NCBI RefSeq assembly: GCF_000622385.1
Contig: NZ_JASD01000008.1
Span: 2,170,001 to 2,234,000 of the forward strand
Length of the DNA stretch: 64,000 nucleotides
Direction of reading: 5' to 3'
Source of the DNA: Sulfitobacter noctilucicola
GTDB lineage: Bacteria > Pseudomonadota > Alphaproteobacteria > Rhodobacterales > Rhodobacteraceae
Below the pieces are notes generated by a model that was given only the letters and a program-made list of their open reading frames with translations, searched no databases and was not told the DNA's origin. Numbering within the stretch: position 1 is the stretch's first letter; each line of letters begins with the position of its first letter. Both the position numbers and the translations under genes were made by a program. Positions 43,962 through 53,083 of the stretch are shown here, in pieces.

Positions 43962-44528
43962 ATGGAAAACGCCGCCTATCCTACGCTGTCCCGCATCAAC
44001 AGGATGCTCAGCAGGGTTCTTGAATGGATCACCATCAGTCTGATGATCCTGCTTACCGTCATTGTGGCCATGGCGGTCATTGCCCGGCTGATGGGCCAGA
44101 GCTTTTCTTGGTATGACGAAGTCGCAGCGATTATGCTGGCGTGGATCACCTATTACGGATCGGCACTGGCAGCATTGCACCGCCGTCACATCGGGTTCGA
44201 TACTGTCTTGCTGAAGATGCCAAGGCAATTGCGCGTCGCGGCACTTCTGGTGGGAGAGGTGATCGTGCTGGTCTTCTTCTTCCTGATGGCACGGGCAGGG
44301 TTGCAAGTACTCGAAGTTCTGGCGGGTGACACGCTCATCTCGCTTACATGGGTGCCGATCCAGTTTACGCAATCTGTCATCCCGATTGGTGCTGTCCTCT
44401 TCATGCTGTGCCAGATGCTCAGCCTGCCGGGATACCTCAAACTCACGGCGGCTGGCATCTCGCTTGAACATGCAGAGATTGAGGAAGAAGTCGAAACAGA
44501 GCTTGAGAAAAACAAGGATCGCGTCTGA
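43962..44528 (+). CDS. TRAP transporter small membrane subunit (DctQ family)
   Basis: A 188-residue protein with four membrane helices. The family core is SWYDEVAAIMLAWITYYGSALAAL followed by RHIGFDTVLLKMP. The start at 43962 (MENAAYPTLSRIN) is chosen over an upstream in-frame TTG at 43914. The acidic tail (EIEEEVETELEKNKD) is cytoplasmic. Its stop overlaps the dctM start (TGATG). Confidence 0.9.
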   Translation: MENAAYPTLSRINRMLSRVLEWITISLMILLTVIVAMAVIARLMGQSFSWYDEVAAIMLAWITYYGSALAALHRRHIGFDTVLLKMPRQLRVAALLVGEVIVLVFFFLMARAGLQVLEVLAGDTLISLTWVPIQFTQSVIPIGAVLFMLCQMLSLPGYLKLTAAGISLEHAEIEEEVETELEKNKDRV

Positions 44529-45808
44529 TGTTGATGGCCGGAATTTTCGCCGCGATGCTGCTGATGATCTGCATCAATATTCCCATTGCCGTTGCGCTCG
44601 CCATGTGCGGCGTGCTGGGGCTTTTGTTCACTGAAGGCACCGACAGCCTCGTCACGATCGCACTTGATATGTACGATGGGTCGACAAAGTTTTCCCTGAT
44701 CGCCATCCCCATGTTCGTACTGGCCGGTGCCATTATGAACGCAGGTGGGATCACCGACAGGCTAATCAACTTTGTCTCTGCTATTATCGGGTTTATCCGT
44801 GGTGGTCTGGCGATGGTGAATATCGGCGTGTCGCTGTTCTTTGCCGAAATTTCGGGCTCTGCCGTAGCTGACGTGGCCGCGATGGGCTCCATCCTCATCC
44901 CGCAGATGAAAAAGCGCGGTTATTCCAAGGAATTCTCCGCCGCCGTGACCTCATCCTCGGCCTCACTTGCGATTATTATCCCGCCGTCGATCCCGATGAT
45001 CCTTTATGCGGCTTCCGCCAACACATCTGTTGAACAGCTCTTCGTTGCGGGCGTTGTGCCGGGCCTCTTGGGGGCAGGGGGATTGATGACCGTGGCCTAC
45101 TTCTTTGCCAAGCGGTACAACTTTCCGACCGAAGCCGCGTTCAACCTTGGCCGTCTGCGCGAAACTTTCATGGACGCCCTGCCAGCTTTCACATTGCCTG
45201 TGATTATTCTGGGCGGCATCTTTGGCGGTTACGTTACCGCCACCGAAGCGGCGGGCCTTGCGGTTATCGCATCGCTGGTCGTGTCGGCGTGGTACGGCAA
45301 CCTTGATATCAGCCACCTGCGCCGTGCAATGCTCGACGGTGGCATCCAGACAGCGGTTGTGATGTTGCTGGTCGCGGCATCCGTGCTGATGGGCGGCTTC
45401 CTGACGCGTGCACAAATCCCGCAGCAACTGGCTGAAGGCATCCTGTCGATCACGACACAGCAGTGGGCGATCCTGTTGATCCTGAATTTCTTCTTCCTGA
45501 TTATCGGTTTCTTCCTGCATTCGGCTGCGGCGATCATTCTGGTTATTCCAATCGTGATTCCGCTGATCACGGCAGCGGGTATTGATCCTGTGCACTTTGG
45601 TCTGGTTGTTACGCTGAACCTTGCCATCGGCCAACAGACGCCGCCTGTGGCTTCCGTGCTGATCACCGCCTGTTCGGTGGCTCGCGCCAATATCTGGGAG
45701 GTATCAAAGGTCAATATCTGGTTCGTTGGTGTTCTGCTGGCAGTGCTGATGCTGTGTACCTACGTGCCCTCTGTGCCGATGTTCCTTGTGGAGTATTTCT
45801 ACCGATGA
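44528..45808 (+). CDS. TRAP transporter large membrane subunit (DctM family)
   Basis: The 426-residue sodium-coupled transport subunit with about 11-12 membrane helices. Typical stretches are SGSAVADVAAMGSILIPQMKKRGYSKEF (two parts), SLAIIIPPSIPMILYAA and EAAGLAVIASLVVS. It overlaps dctQ by one base and the following crotonase by four (ATGA), showing that transport and the CoA enzymes are made from one message. Confidence 0.95.
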   Translation: MLMAGIFAAMLLMICINIPIAVALAMCGVLGLLFTEGTDSLVTIALDMYDGSTKFSLIAIPMFVLAGAIMNAGGITDRLINFVSAIIGFIRGGLAMVNIGVSLFFAEISGSAVADVAAMGSILIPQMKKRGYSKEFSAAVTSSSASLAIIIPPSIPMILYAASANTSVEQLFVAGVVPGLLGAGGLMTVAYFFAKRYNFPTEAAFNLGRLRETFMDALPAFTLPVIILGGIFGGYVTATEAAGLAVIASLVVSAWYGNLDISHLRRAMLDGGIQTAVVMLLVAASVLMGGFLTRAQIPQQLAEGILSITTQQWAILLILNFFFLIIGFFLHSAAAIILVIPIVIPLITAAGIDPVHFGLVVTLNLAIGQQTPPVASVLITACSVARANIWEVSKVNIWFVGVLLAVLMLCTYVPSVPMFLVEYFYR

Positions 45809-46587
45809 CTGATGCACCGCAGATTACGGATGAGGTCCGTGACGGGGTCATGTGGATCACGTTTCAACGCCCGCAAGCCCGCAATGCGCTTACATTCGGG
45901 ATGTACGAACGACTGGCGGAACTGTGTAAGACCATGCCGACAGATGGTTCGATCAGGGCGGTTGTCATTTCGGGCGCGGGCGGCAAGTCCTTTGCCGCCG
46001 GCACCGATATGACGCAGTTCCGCGCATTTGAAAGCGAACAGGATGCCTTGGACTATGAAGGCCAGATCGATGCAGTCCTAGATGCGGTTGAACGTTGCCC
46101 GCTACCTACCATCGCTGCGATCAATGGTGCCTGTACTGGTGGTGGTGGGTCTATCGCCGCAGCCTGTGACATTCGCATCGCGTCGGCCAGCCTCAAGTTC
46201 GGCTTTCCCATCGGGCGCACCTTGGGCAATTGTCTCGCCGCGGCCAATCTGGCGCGCTTGTCAGAACTGATCGGAGCAGGGCGCGTCCGTGAGATGATCT
46301 TTACCGCCCGCCTGATGGAAGCCGAGGAAGCGCTGGCCACCGGTCTCGTCTCAGAGGTTTTGCAGGATGAAGGTGCGTTGATGAACCGCGCCGCTGAGTT
46401 GGCGGAGCGGGTGGGATCGATGGCACCGCTTACCCTGCGCGCAACGAAAGAGGCACTTAGACGCAACCGTGTTGCTACCTCGGTAAATGACGATGATCTT
46501 ATCATTTCGTGCTACATGAGCGATGATTTCCGCATTGGTATGGAAGCGTTCCTTGGCAAGACAAAGCCCAAATGGACAGGCAAGTGA
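45805..46587 (+). CDS. Enoyl-CoA hydratase/isomerase (crotonase) family protein
   Basis: A 260-residue crotonase starting at ATG 45805, overlapping dctM. The oxyanion-hole motifs are GGKSFAAGTDMTQF and INGACTGGGGSIAAACDIRI. The position of the usual catalytic Glu pair is occupied by FPIGRTLGNCLAAANLARL, which lacks the typical hydratase glutamates, so isomerase, lyase or decarboxylase chemistry is as likely as hydration. It works with the CoA-transferase that overlaps its end, presumably on the acid imported by the TRAP system. Confidence 0.85.
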   Translation: MTDAPQITDEVRDGVMWITFQRPQARNALTFGMYERLAELCKTMPTDGSIRAVVISGAGGKSFAAGTDMTQFRAFESEQDALDYEGQIDAVLDAVERCPLPTIAAINGACTGGGGSIAAACDIRIASASLKFGFPIGRTLGNCLAAANLARLSELIGAGRVREMIFTARLMEAEEALATGLVSEVLQDEGALMNRAAELAERVGSMAPLTLRATKEALRRNRVATSVNDDDLIISCYMSDDFRIGMEAFLGKTKPKWTGK

Positions 46588-47789
46588 GCGCGAAAACCGG
46601 CCCCTTGCAGGGCATGAAAGTGATCGAGCTTGCGCATATTATGGCCGGACCGGTCTGCGGCCTTATGCTGGCCGATATGGGCGCAGATGTGATCAAGGTC
46701 GAAAAGCCAAGCGGAGATGACAGCCGCCGCTTTGTGCCGCCCGAGATCGGCGGCGAAGCCGCCGCTTATATGATGATGAACCGCAACAAACGCGGTATCG
46801 CGCTGAACCTCAAAGATCCCGAAGCGGTCGATATTCTGCGAACGCTTTTGGCTGATGCAGATGTGGTCATCGAAAACTATCGCAAAGGCACGATGGCAAA
46901 ACTCGGGCTGAGCTACGAGGTTTTAGCCGAAACAAACCCCCGTCTGATCTATTGCGAAATTTCCGGATTCGGGCGTACGGGGCCGTATGCAGAGCGCGGC
47001 GGATTTGATCTGATCGCGCAAGGCATGTCAGGCCTTATGTCGATCACGGGGGAGGGGCCGGGCAGGCCGCCGGTCAAGGTTGCGGCTCCCATTTCTGACA
47101 TCAACGCTGGTATCCTTGCAGCCATGGGCATCAATGCCGCCTACGCCAATATGCTTCAGACCGGCCACGGTCAAAAGGTTGACACCTCGCTTTTTGAGGC
47201 TGCGATCGTGCAGACCTACTGGCAGTCGGCGATTGCCTTGGCGACGGGTGACAAACCCGAACCGCTCGGCTCTGCCCATCCGCTCAACGCGCCTTATCAG
47301 GCGTTTAAAACAAGTGATGGATGGATCAACGTGGGTGCCGCAAACCAAAGCAATTGGGAGCGGTTTCTGGATGTGATCGAAGCGCCCGAACTGAATGACG
47401 ATCCCCGCTTTGCGGCGAATGCCGACAGGATCGTGAACCTGCCTGCGCTGGTTGAGGTCCTCAATACTTACATGGTCAAAGACACGACGGAAAACTGGCT
47501 TGCCCGGATGGAAGCGGCCAAGCTGCCCGCAGGGCCGGTCAATGACATACTGCAAATGCACGAAGATCCGCAGGCACGCGCGCGCGATATGATCGTTGCT
47601 GTCGATCACCCGACGGCAGGCAAGGTCGACACCATCGGCCATCCGGTAAAATTCAGCCGCACCCCCGCTAAAGTAGACAGCGCCGCACCGCTTCTGGGGC
47701 AGCATACGCGCGAGGTGTTGACCGACATGGGACTAAACGAGGATCGCATCAACGCCCTGATCGCGTCCAATGCGGTTATCGCTTCCTGA
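46572..47789 (+). CDS. Family III (CaiB/BaiF) CoA-transferase
   Basis: A 405-residue CoA-transferase: KVIELAHIMAGPVCGLMLAD near 16-35, VIENYRKGTMAKLGLSYE near 99-116, and the catalytic aspartate D176 in APISDINAGILAAMG. It starts at ATG 46572 inside the crotonase gene, or at GTG 46584, which overlaps the crotonase TGA. It moves CoA from a donor thioester to an organic acid. The acid is probably the TRAP substrate or a product of it; identity unknown. Confidence 0.9.
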   Translation: MDRQVSAKTGPLQGMKVIELAHIMAGPVCGLMLADMGADVIKVEKPSGDDSRRFVPPEIGGEAAAYMMMNRNKRGIALNLKDPEAVDILRTLLADADVVIENYRKGTMAKLGLSYEVLAETNPRLIYCEISGFGRTGPYAERGGFDLIAQGMSGLMSITGEGPGRPPVKVAAPISDINAGILAAMGINAAYANMLQTGHGQKVDTSLFEAAIVQTYWQSAIALATGDKPEPLGSAHPLNAPYQAFKTSDGWINVGAANQSNWERFLDVIEAPELNDDPRFAANADRIVNLPALVEVLNTYMVKDTTENWLARMEAAKLPAGPVNDILQMHEDPQARARDMIVAVDHPTAGKVDTIGHPVKFSRTPAKVDSAAPLLGQHTREVLTDMGLNEDRINALIASNAVIAS

Positions 47790-47902
47790 CGCTCAGGTCG
47801 GGTCGGTGGCAACGCCCGCTATCGGGGCAGGAAAGCCTCGTTAAATACGAGTGGCACAATACTTGACTGTTAAGAAGTGTGCCTGATCCAACATAAACCA
47901 CA

Positions 47903-48673
47903 TTAGAGCTTCATGCCGCCCATCTCGGCAACGCCTACGAAACTGCGGTTCCAAGTGGGACTAATCAGGACTTCGTTGATGCAGACATGCGGTGGTGCTT
48001 CCGCGATATAGCGAACCATTGAGCCTAGATCGTCCGATTGCAGCATACGGGCCTGATCCTCGGCTGAGGGTGGCTTTGGCCGTGACTGCATGATCGGTGT
48101 CGCAACCTCGCCCGGCATGAGTGCGGTACACCGGATACCGTTCACGCCTTCGTCTTGATTGATGGAATGACTGAGCGCCACAACCGCATGTTTGGACGCG
48201 CTATACGCAGGGCCGGTCAATCGCGAGGGGTGCCGTCCCGCCCAAGAGGACGTAAGGATCAGCGTACCGCCGCCTGCCTTTCGCATCTGTGGCAATACCG
48301 CGAGAACACCGTTCATCACCCCGTTCAGATTGATGTCTACAACCTTGGTAAAGTCTGCAGGCGTGACAGCAGCAGTTGATCTGTTTGGTATATTGATACC
48401 TGCATTCGCCATGAAAATATCGATAGCACCCAATCGTGCGATCAGATCATCTGCGATGGCTTGGGTGGCTTCGGCATCCACCACATCCAGCGGTGCCGTC
48501 TCTGCCTTGCCACCGTCTGCTGTGATGTCTGATGCGACGCGGCTTATTTCCGCTTCGCGTCTGCCTGACAGCACGACATGCGCGCCACTTGCCGCCAGCG
48601 CCTTGGCCGAAGCTTCCCCGATCCCGCCTCCCGCGCCCGTAACCCAAGCGATCTTTCCTTGCAGCGTTCCCAT
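47903..48673 (-). CDS. Short-chain dehydrogenase/reductase
   Basis: A 256-residue SDR with the cofactor motif TGAGGGIG (12-19), NAGINIP near 90, and the catalytic set S142/S143, Y157 and K161 (TSSWAG; YSASKHA). The acidic/basic pattern after strand 2 (SGRREAEI) suggests NADP. It is divergent from the SMP-30-like gene with 135 bp between the starts, and probably converts a sugar or hydroxy-acid intermediate. It converges on the CoA-transferase operon. Confidence 0.87.
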   Translation of the reverse strand: MGTLQGKIAWVTGAGGGIGEASAKALAASGAHVVLSGRREAEISRVASDITADGGKAETAPLDVVDAEATQAIADDLIARLGAIDIFMANAGINIPNRSTAAVTPADFTKVVDINLNGVMNGVLAVLPQMRKAGGGTLILTSSWAGRHPSRLTGPAYSASKHAVVALSHSINQDEGVNGIRCTALMPGEVATPIMQSRPKPPSAEDQARMLQSDDLGSMVRYIAEAPPHVCINEVLISPTWNRSFVGVAEMGGMKL

Positions 48674-48808
48674 GGCTCTCTCCCTGTCGTTTGTCCCTTC
48701 CGTCCAAGTCAGTCACAGACGGCGGGCATTGTCCACGACCACGCATGCAGATTTAGGCTGACGTGCTGCGTTCTTCGTGGAAGACTGGTTCGGCAGGGGG
48801 GACACATC

Positions 48809-49723
48809 ATGGAATTGACAAAGATATGCGACGGGCTCGATTTTCCCGAAGGGCCAATCGCGATGGCGGACGGCAGCGTAATTCTGGTCGAGATCCGGCG
48901 GCAGACCCTGTCGCGGGTCCAGCCGGATGGACGGATTGAGGTTATTGCGCATTTGGGTGGGGGGCCGAACGGTGCCGCAGTTGGCCCTGACGGCCTGATA
49001 TATGTCTGCAACAACGGCGGTTTTGTCTGGACCCAAGGCGAAGCGATCCGCCGCCCGATTGGTACGCCAGAAGACTACGCTGGGGGATCAATCCAGCGGG
49101 TAAATCCCGACACCGGCGCATTCGAAAAAATTTATGAAGCCTGTGACGGCATTCCGCTCAGAGGTCCGAACGATATCGTTTTCGATGAGCACGGAGGGTT
49201 CTATTTCACCGATCTGGGCAAGACGATGGCGGACTATGTGCATCATGGTGCCTTCTATTACGCCAAGGCAGATGGTAGCCGGATCACCCGCGTTCATGCA
49301 CCCATGATTACGCCCAATGGCATTGGCCTATCGCCAGATGGCAAGGTGGTGCATGTGGCCGAAACGCGCACCGGACGTGTTTGGAGTTTCGATCTTGTGG
49401 CCCCCGGTGAAATCGCGCCTGTGCCCTATCATATGCCCGGACGGTTGGTGAGCAGCTTACCCGATTACCAGCTTCTCGATAGTCTGGCAGTGCAGGCAGA
49501 CGGGCGGATTTGTGTGGCGACCCTCATGCGTGGCGGGATCAGCATTGTTCCGCTGGATGGCGGGCCAGTCCAGTTTCTTGAGGTGCCGGGAGACCGCTAC
49601 ATCACCAACATCTGCTTTGGTGGTGCGGACATGCGGGACGCGTGGATCACGGCGTCGGGCACCGGATGTCTTTATCACACCCGCTGGCCCGATCCGGGAC
49701 TCAAGCTGCATTTCAACGGATAG
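48809..49723 (+). CDS. SMP-30/gluconolactonase family protein
   Basis: A 304-residue six-bladed beta-propeller. FPEGPIAMADGSVILVEI near the start carries the family metal-binding Glu; GGPNGAAVGPDGLIYVCNNGG, GPNDIVFDEHGGFYFTDLG and TPNGIGLSPDGK hold the Asn/Asp ligands. It probably opens a sugar lactone. AGGGGGG precedes ATG 48809. It is convergent with the Gfo/Idh/MocA gene, nine bases between stops. Confidence 0.88.
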   Translation: MELTKICDGLDFPEGPIAMADGSVILVEIRRQTLSRVQPDGRIEVIAHLGGGPNGAAVGPDGLIYVCNNGGFVWTQGEAIRRPIGTPEDYAGGSIQRVNPDTGAFEKIYEACDGIPLRGPNDIVFDEHGGFYFTDLGKTMADYVHHGAFYYAKADGSRITRVHAPMITPNGIGLSPDGKVVHVAETRTGRVWSFDLVAPGEIAPVPYHMPGRLVSSLPDYQLLDSLAVQADGRICVATLMRGGISIVPLDGGPVQFLEVPGDRYITNICFGGADMRDAWITASGTGCLYHTRWPDPGLKLHFNG

Positions 49724-49732
49724 TGCGCCGGT

Positions 49733-50701
49733 CTAGCGGGGCGTGCCGTTTGCAAGGATGGCTTCAACCAGCACCTGCACGCGCAACGCTTCTTCAAGCG
49801 TGGCCAGCCTGTGCGTTTTGCCTGCCATCATAAGTGACAAATCATCAAGCTGCGCTTTCAGACTAAGGGCGCGCGGGTCCGCATAATCTTCATGCAACTG
49901 AGTGAATTCACCACCATCGGAGGCGGCGTTCTTGTAAAACTCGGTGACACGGCGGCTCTCTTTGCTGCCTTTGATCGTCAGCTCCTGCCGGTCAGGTTGA
50001 GCGCCGCCGACGCTGCCCATGATCGACACAGGCTTGCCGGATGCAGAGATCAGCCGCGCCGCCACATGCGTCTCACACAGATTATCCTGGGCGGGGTAGT
50101 CGGTCTGTGCCCAGACCAGATTGAGCGGACCAAGCAACCGCTCAGAGAAGAAGATGAAATGCGAGATCACCTCGCGGGTCATCCCGCCTTCGGCACTAAA
50201 GCGCAGCCAGTCCGCCGTTTTTTGCCATTCACGTGGCCAATGGGCATAGCTCAGGATGATATCAGCGCCAGCCAGATCACCCATATTGCCACTTTGCGCA
50301 GCCGCAGTGACTTCTGCAAGCGCAGGTCCGGCAGCTTGGGTAAAGTTGACAGCCGCAGGCACACCGGATGCCGCCACCGCATCGACTAACGCGCGGCTTT
50401 CTTCGACATCAACGCCAAGGGGTTTTTCCAGAAAAAGAGCCGTCCCTGCCGCTGCGGCTTTTAGCGCATAGGCCTTGCGTGGTTCGGGCGGACAGGCGAG
50501 GTAGACCAGATCAGCACCTGCCATCGCGTCTTCTGCGCTGGACCCTATGCGGGCATCGGGTGCCAGTTCACGCGCCAGCTCACAGGATGCTGCATCAGGG
50601 TCCCAGACCGCGACCACGTTATAGTCAGCATGCAGCACCATATGCTCCAGCATCCGCCGGCCCATAATACCCAGCCCTATGATTGCAGTTTGGATGGTCA
50701 T
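49733..50701 (-). CDS. Gfo/Idh/MocA family oxidoreductase
   Basis: A 322-residue NAD(P)-dependent dehydrogenase. The Rossmann motif is IIGLGIMGRRMLEHM at 8-22, and the family EKPLG motif (FLEKPLGVDVEES) near 95 holds the catalytic lysine. A C-terminal alpha/beta domain follows. Substrates in the family are usually sugars or inositols. It follows the EamA transporter by three bases, so the two form an operon; the SMP-30 and SDR genes nearby fit a sugar-acid route, which is inference. Confidence 0.86.
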   Translation of the reverse strand: MTIQTAIIGLGIMGRRMLEHMVLHADYNVVAVWDPDAASCELARELAPDARIGSSAEDAMAGADLVYLACPPEPRKAYALKAAAAGTALFLEKPLGVDVEESRALVDAVAASGVPAAVNFTQAAGPALAEVTAAAQSGNMGDLAGADIILSYAHWPREWQKTADWLRFSAEGGMTREVISHFIFFSERLLGPLNLVWAQTDYPAQDNLCETHVAARLISASGKPVSIMGSVGGAQPDRQELTIKGSKESRRVTEFYKNAASDGGEFTQLHEDYADPRALSLKAQLDDLSLMMAGKTHRLATLEEALRVQVLVEAILANGTPR

Positions 50702-50704
50702 ATC

Positions 50705-51643
50705 TTACTCCTGATTTTCAAGGCACTGCTTGCTTGCGGAACCGGTCTTTTGACGTTCCCTGAAAGCGATAGCAAGGCCAGAGGAAAAGATCACGGCGGC
50801 ACCGATCCACGTAAACACGTCCGGTATCTCGGAAAAGAACCACGCACCGATGATGGCGGTCCAGATTAGCTTGAGAAAATCGAAAGGCATGAGCGCGGTC
50901 GGGTCGGTTTCCTTGAGCGCCTGACTAAGCGCCATTTGCGCAATCGACCCGAAAAGTCCGATCAGTATCATCCATCCCAAGGTCGCCAGCCCAAAGGGTT
51001 CCCAGACCCACCATGCAGGGATGACAGAAAACAGCCCAAGGAATATTCCCATATAGGCAACAATGGTCACACTGCTTTCTGTGCGCGAGAGTATCTTGAT
51101 AATGATCATCGCAACCGCCCAGAGCGAGGCCGATCCGGTGACCAGCAGCGCACCGGTGTCGAGCGCCACGAGACCCGGACGCAAGATGATCAACATGCCT
51201 GCGAAGCCCGCAAAAATTGCAAGCCAGCGATAGATCTGAAACCGTTCGCCCAGAAACAGGACGGCAAGAACAGCCATGAAAATGGGTGCAGTAAAGCTGA
51301 GCGCTGTCACCTTGGCCAAAGGCGAGATCGACAGCGCGGTGAAGAACATCAACATCGCCAGAATATTTACCACCCCGCGCAGCGCATGCAGCCCGATCCG
51401 GTTGGTCCGCAGCATCGTAAAGCGTGATCGCATCAGCAGAGGCATCAGGAAGGCAAGGCCAAAAAGATTACGGAAAAAGGCGATCTGAAAAGGCGGAAGC
51501 GCCTCTGAAACAAAGCGTACCAGCCCGTGCATGATAGAAAACGCAAGCGTTGACAGGCACATCAAAAGGATACCCTGCAACGCAGGTGTCTGCCGCTGCC
51601 AGACGGTCGCAAACCCACGGGGGTCAAGCGCGTTAAGGAACAT
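50705..51643 (-). CDS. EamA/DMT family transporter
   Basis: A 312-residue inner-membrane protein with ten predicted helices in two EamA repeats (about 20-150 and 165-295), for example PPFQIAFFRNLFGLAFLMPL and SFTAPIFMAVLAVLFLGERF. It exports or imports small metabolites; the substrate is not predictable. ATG 51643 is preferred over an upstream TTG at 51694. A 7-bp inverted repeat lies 39 bp upstream. Confidence 0.86.
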   Translation of the reverse strand: MFLNALDPRGFATVWQRQTPALQGILLMCLSTLAFSIMHGLVRFVSEALPPFQIAFFRNLFGLAFLMPLLMRSRFTMLRTNRIGLHALRGVVNILAMLMFFTALSISPLAKVTALSFTAPIFMAVLAVLFLGERFQIYRWLAIFAGFAGMLIILRPGLVALDTGALLVTGSASLWAVAMIIIKILSRTESSVTIVAYMGIFLGLFSVIPAWWVWEPFGLATLGWMILIGLFGSIAQMALSQALKETDPTALMPFDFLKLIWTAIIGAWFFSEIPDVFTWIGAAVIFSSGLAIAFRERQKTGSASKQCLENQE

Positions 51644-51681
51644 GTGATACAGACTTTCCAAGAGCGGCGGCACTTTTGCCA

Positions 51682-51703
51682 CCGTACGAGACAAAGCGTA
51701 CGG
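51682..51703 (-). promoter_or_regulatory. Inverted repeat upstream of the EamA-Gfo/Idh operon
   Basis: CCGTACG (51682-51688) and CGTACGG (51697-51703) form a perfect 7-bp inverted repeat with an 8-bp spacer, 39 bp before the EamA start. No T-run follows, so an operator is more likely than a terminator. No dedicated regulator gene is adjacent. Confidence 0.45.
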
Positions 51704-51774
51704 GGCGGGACACCGACTTACAAATTCAAACTGGCCCGCCCAGATATGGATCAGGCGAAAGGGGGCTCCTTGCC

Positions 51775-52947
51775 TTATAGAGAAGCAGTGTAGATTTGCG
51801 TGGCGTCTGCGTGTGTTACCTCCCGCGGGTTGTTGACCAACAGACGCGTCTGGTTCATCGAGTCACCCGCCAAGCGTTCAATGTCAGTGTCGGCGATGCC
51901 GACTTGTCGCAGGCCGCTGGGCAGTCCCAGATCGATATTGAGTTGCACAAGCCGTTCAATGAACTCCGCACAGATGATCTGTGCCCCGCGATCCGTTTCG
52001 ATGTCTGGAAAGACATGAGGGGCGAGAGCCGCGTAATCAGCCGCGCAATCGGGCGCGTTAAAGCGCATGACCTCAGCCAGAACCAGCGCGTTCGACAGGC
52101 CATGAGGGACATGGAACAGGCTGCCGACCGGATAGGCAAGCGCATGCACGGCCGCCACTGGCGCATTGGCAAATGCCTGACCCGCAAGCATCGCACCCAG
52201 CAGCATATTCTCGCGCGCATCAAGATCGTCACCATTGCCGACAGCCATACGGATGTTGGCCCCCAGCAGGTCCAGCGCCTGACATGCGAGCATTTTGGAT
52301 ACCGGATTGTTGTTCGCACTTTTGGACGTATAAGCCTCGATCGCGTGGACCATGGCATCTACGCCGGTCGCGGCTGTGATATGTGGCGGCAGGCCAAGCG
52401 TCAGCGTTGCATCCAGCAGGGCAATATCCGGCAGGATGATAGGAGAGACGATGCCCTTCTTCTCTTGCGTGCCTGTGGTAAGGATCGATACGGCAGTCAC
52501 TTCGGATCCGGTACCTGCGGTGGTGGGCACCAGCACCAGCGGCAAACGCGTGCCGGTCGCCTGTCCCACGCCATACGCCTCGTCAATGGGCTGACCTGAC
52601 GATGCCAGCAATGCCACGACTTTTGCCACATCCATGGAACTGCCACCGCCAAACCCGACAATGCAAGCCACATCGTTTGCCTGTGCGATCTCTACCGCTT
52701 CGAGTACCGTACTGGCCTTGGGGTCAGGCTCGACCGCATCAAAAACCTTCACTGCAAATCCGCTTTCTTTCAAGCTGGAAAGCGCACCATCTGCCAGTCC
52801 CAGCTTCATGATGCCGGGATCTGTCACAACCATCACGTCAGCTTTGTCAGTGGCAAAAGGCATTTCGCTCAAAATTGCGCCCAAACGTGATGCACCGCCC
52901 CGCGACTGTCTGATTGAGGGTGTAGTGTTGAAGGTAAAGTCGGGCAT
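51775..52947 (-). CDS. Iron-containing alcohol dehydrogenase
   Basis: A 390-residue group III alcohol dehydrogenase. The NAD-binding motif is GFGGGSSMDVAK (98-109), with PTTAGTGSEVT (141-151), and the metal ligands are D197, H201, H268 and H282 (DAMVHAIEAYTS; VHALAYPVGSLFHVPHG). It oxidises an alcohol or reduces an aldehyde or 2-keto compound. It lies downstream of, and on the same strand as, the HMG-CoA-lyase-like and GntR genes, 136 bp after the latter. Confidence 0.93.
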   Translation of the reverse strand: MPDFTFNTTPSIRQSRGGASRLGAILSEMPFATDKADVMVVTDPGIMKLGLADGALSSLKESGFAVKVFDAVEPDPKASTVLEAVEIAQANDVACIVGFGGGSSMDVAKVVALLASSGQPIDEAYGVGQATGTRLPLVLVPTTAGTGSEVTAVSILTTGTQEKKGIVSPIILPDIALLDATLTLGLPPHITAATGVDAMVHAIEAYTSKSANNNPVSKMLACQALDLLGANIRMAVGNGDDLDARENMLLGAMLAGQAFANAPVAAVHALAYPVGSLFHVPHGLSNALVLAEVMRFNAPDCAADYAALAPHVFPDIETDRGAQIICAEFIERLVQLNIDLGLPSGLRQVGIADTDIERLAGDSMNQTRLLVNNPREVTHADATQIYTASL

Positions 52948-53083
52948 CTAAAATTTCCTTTTGGCCAATGTCAGGCGCGGCAATTCGGGCCCCATTTTAT
53001 TTGTGCATCTGGTGACGCTAAGTTTCCAGCCTTGTTTGAGCATGCAAAGTCGATCTCGCATTCGCGGGTCCAAGGGCGCGCAG

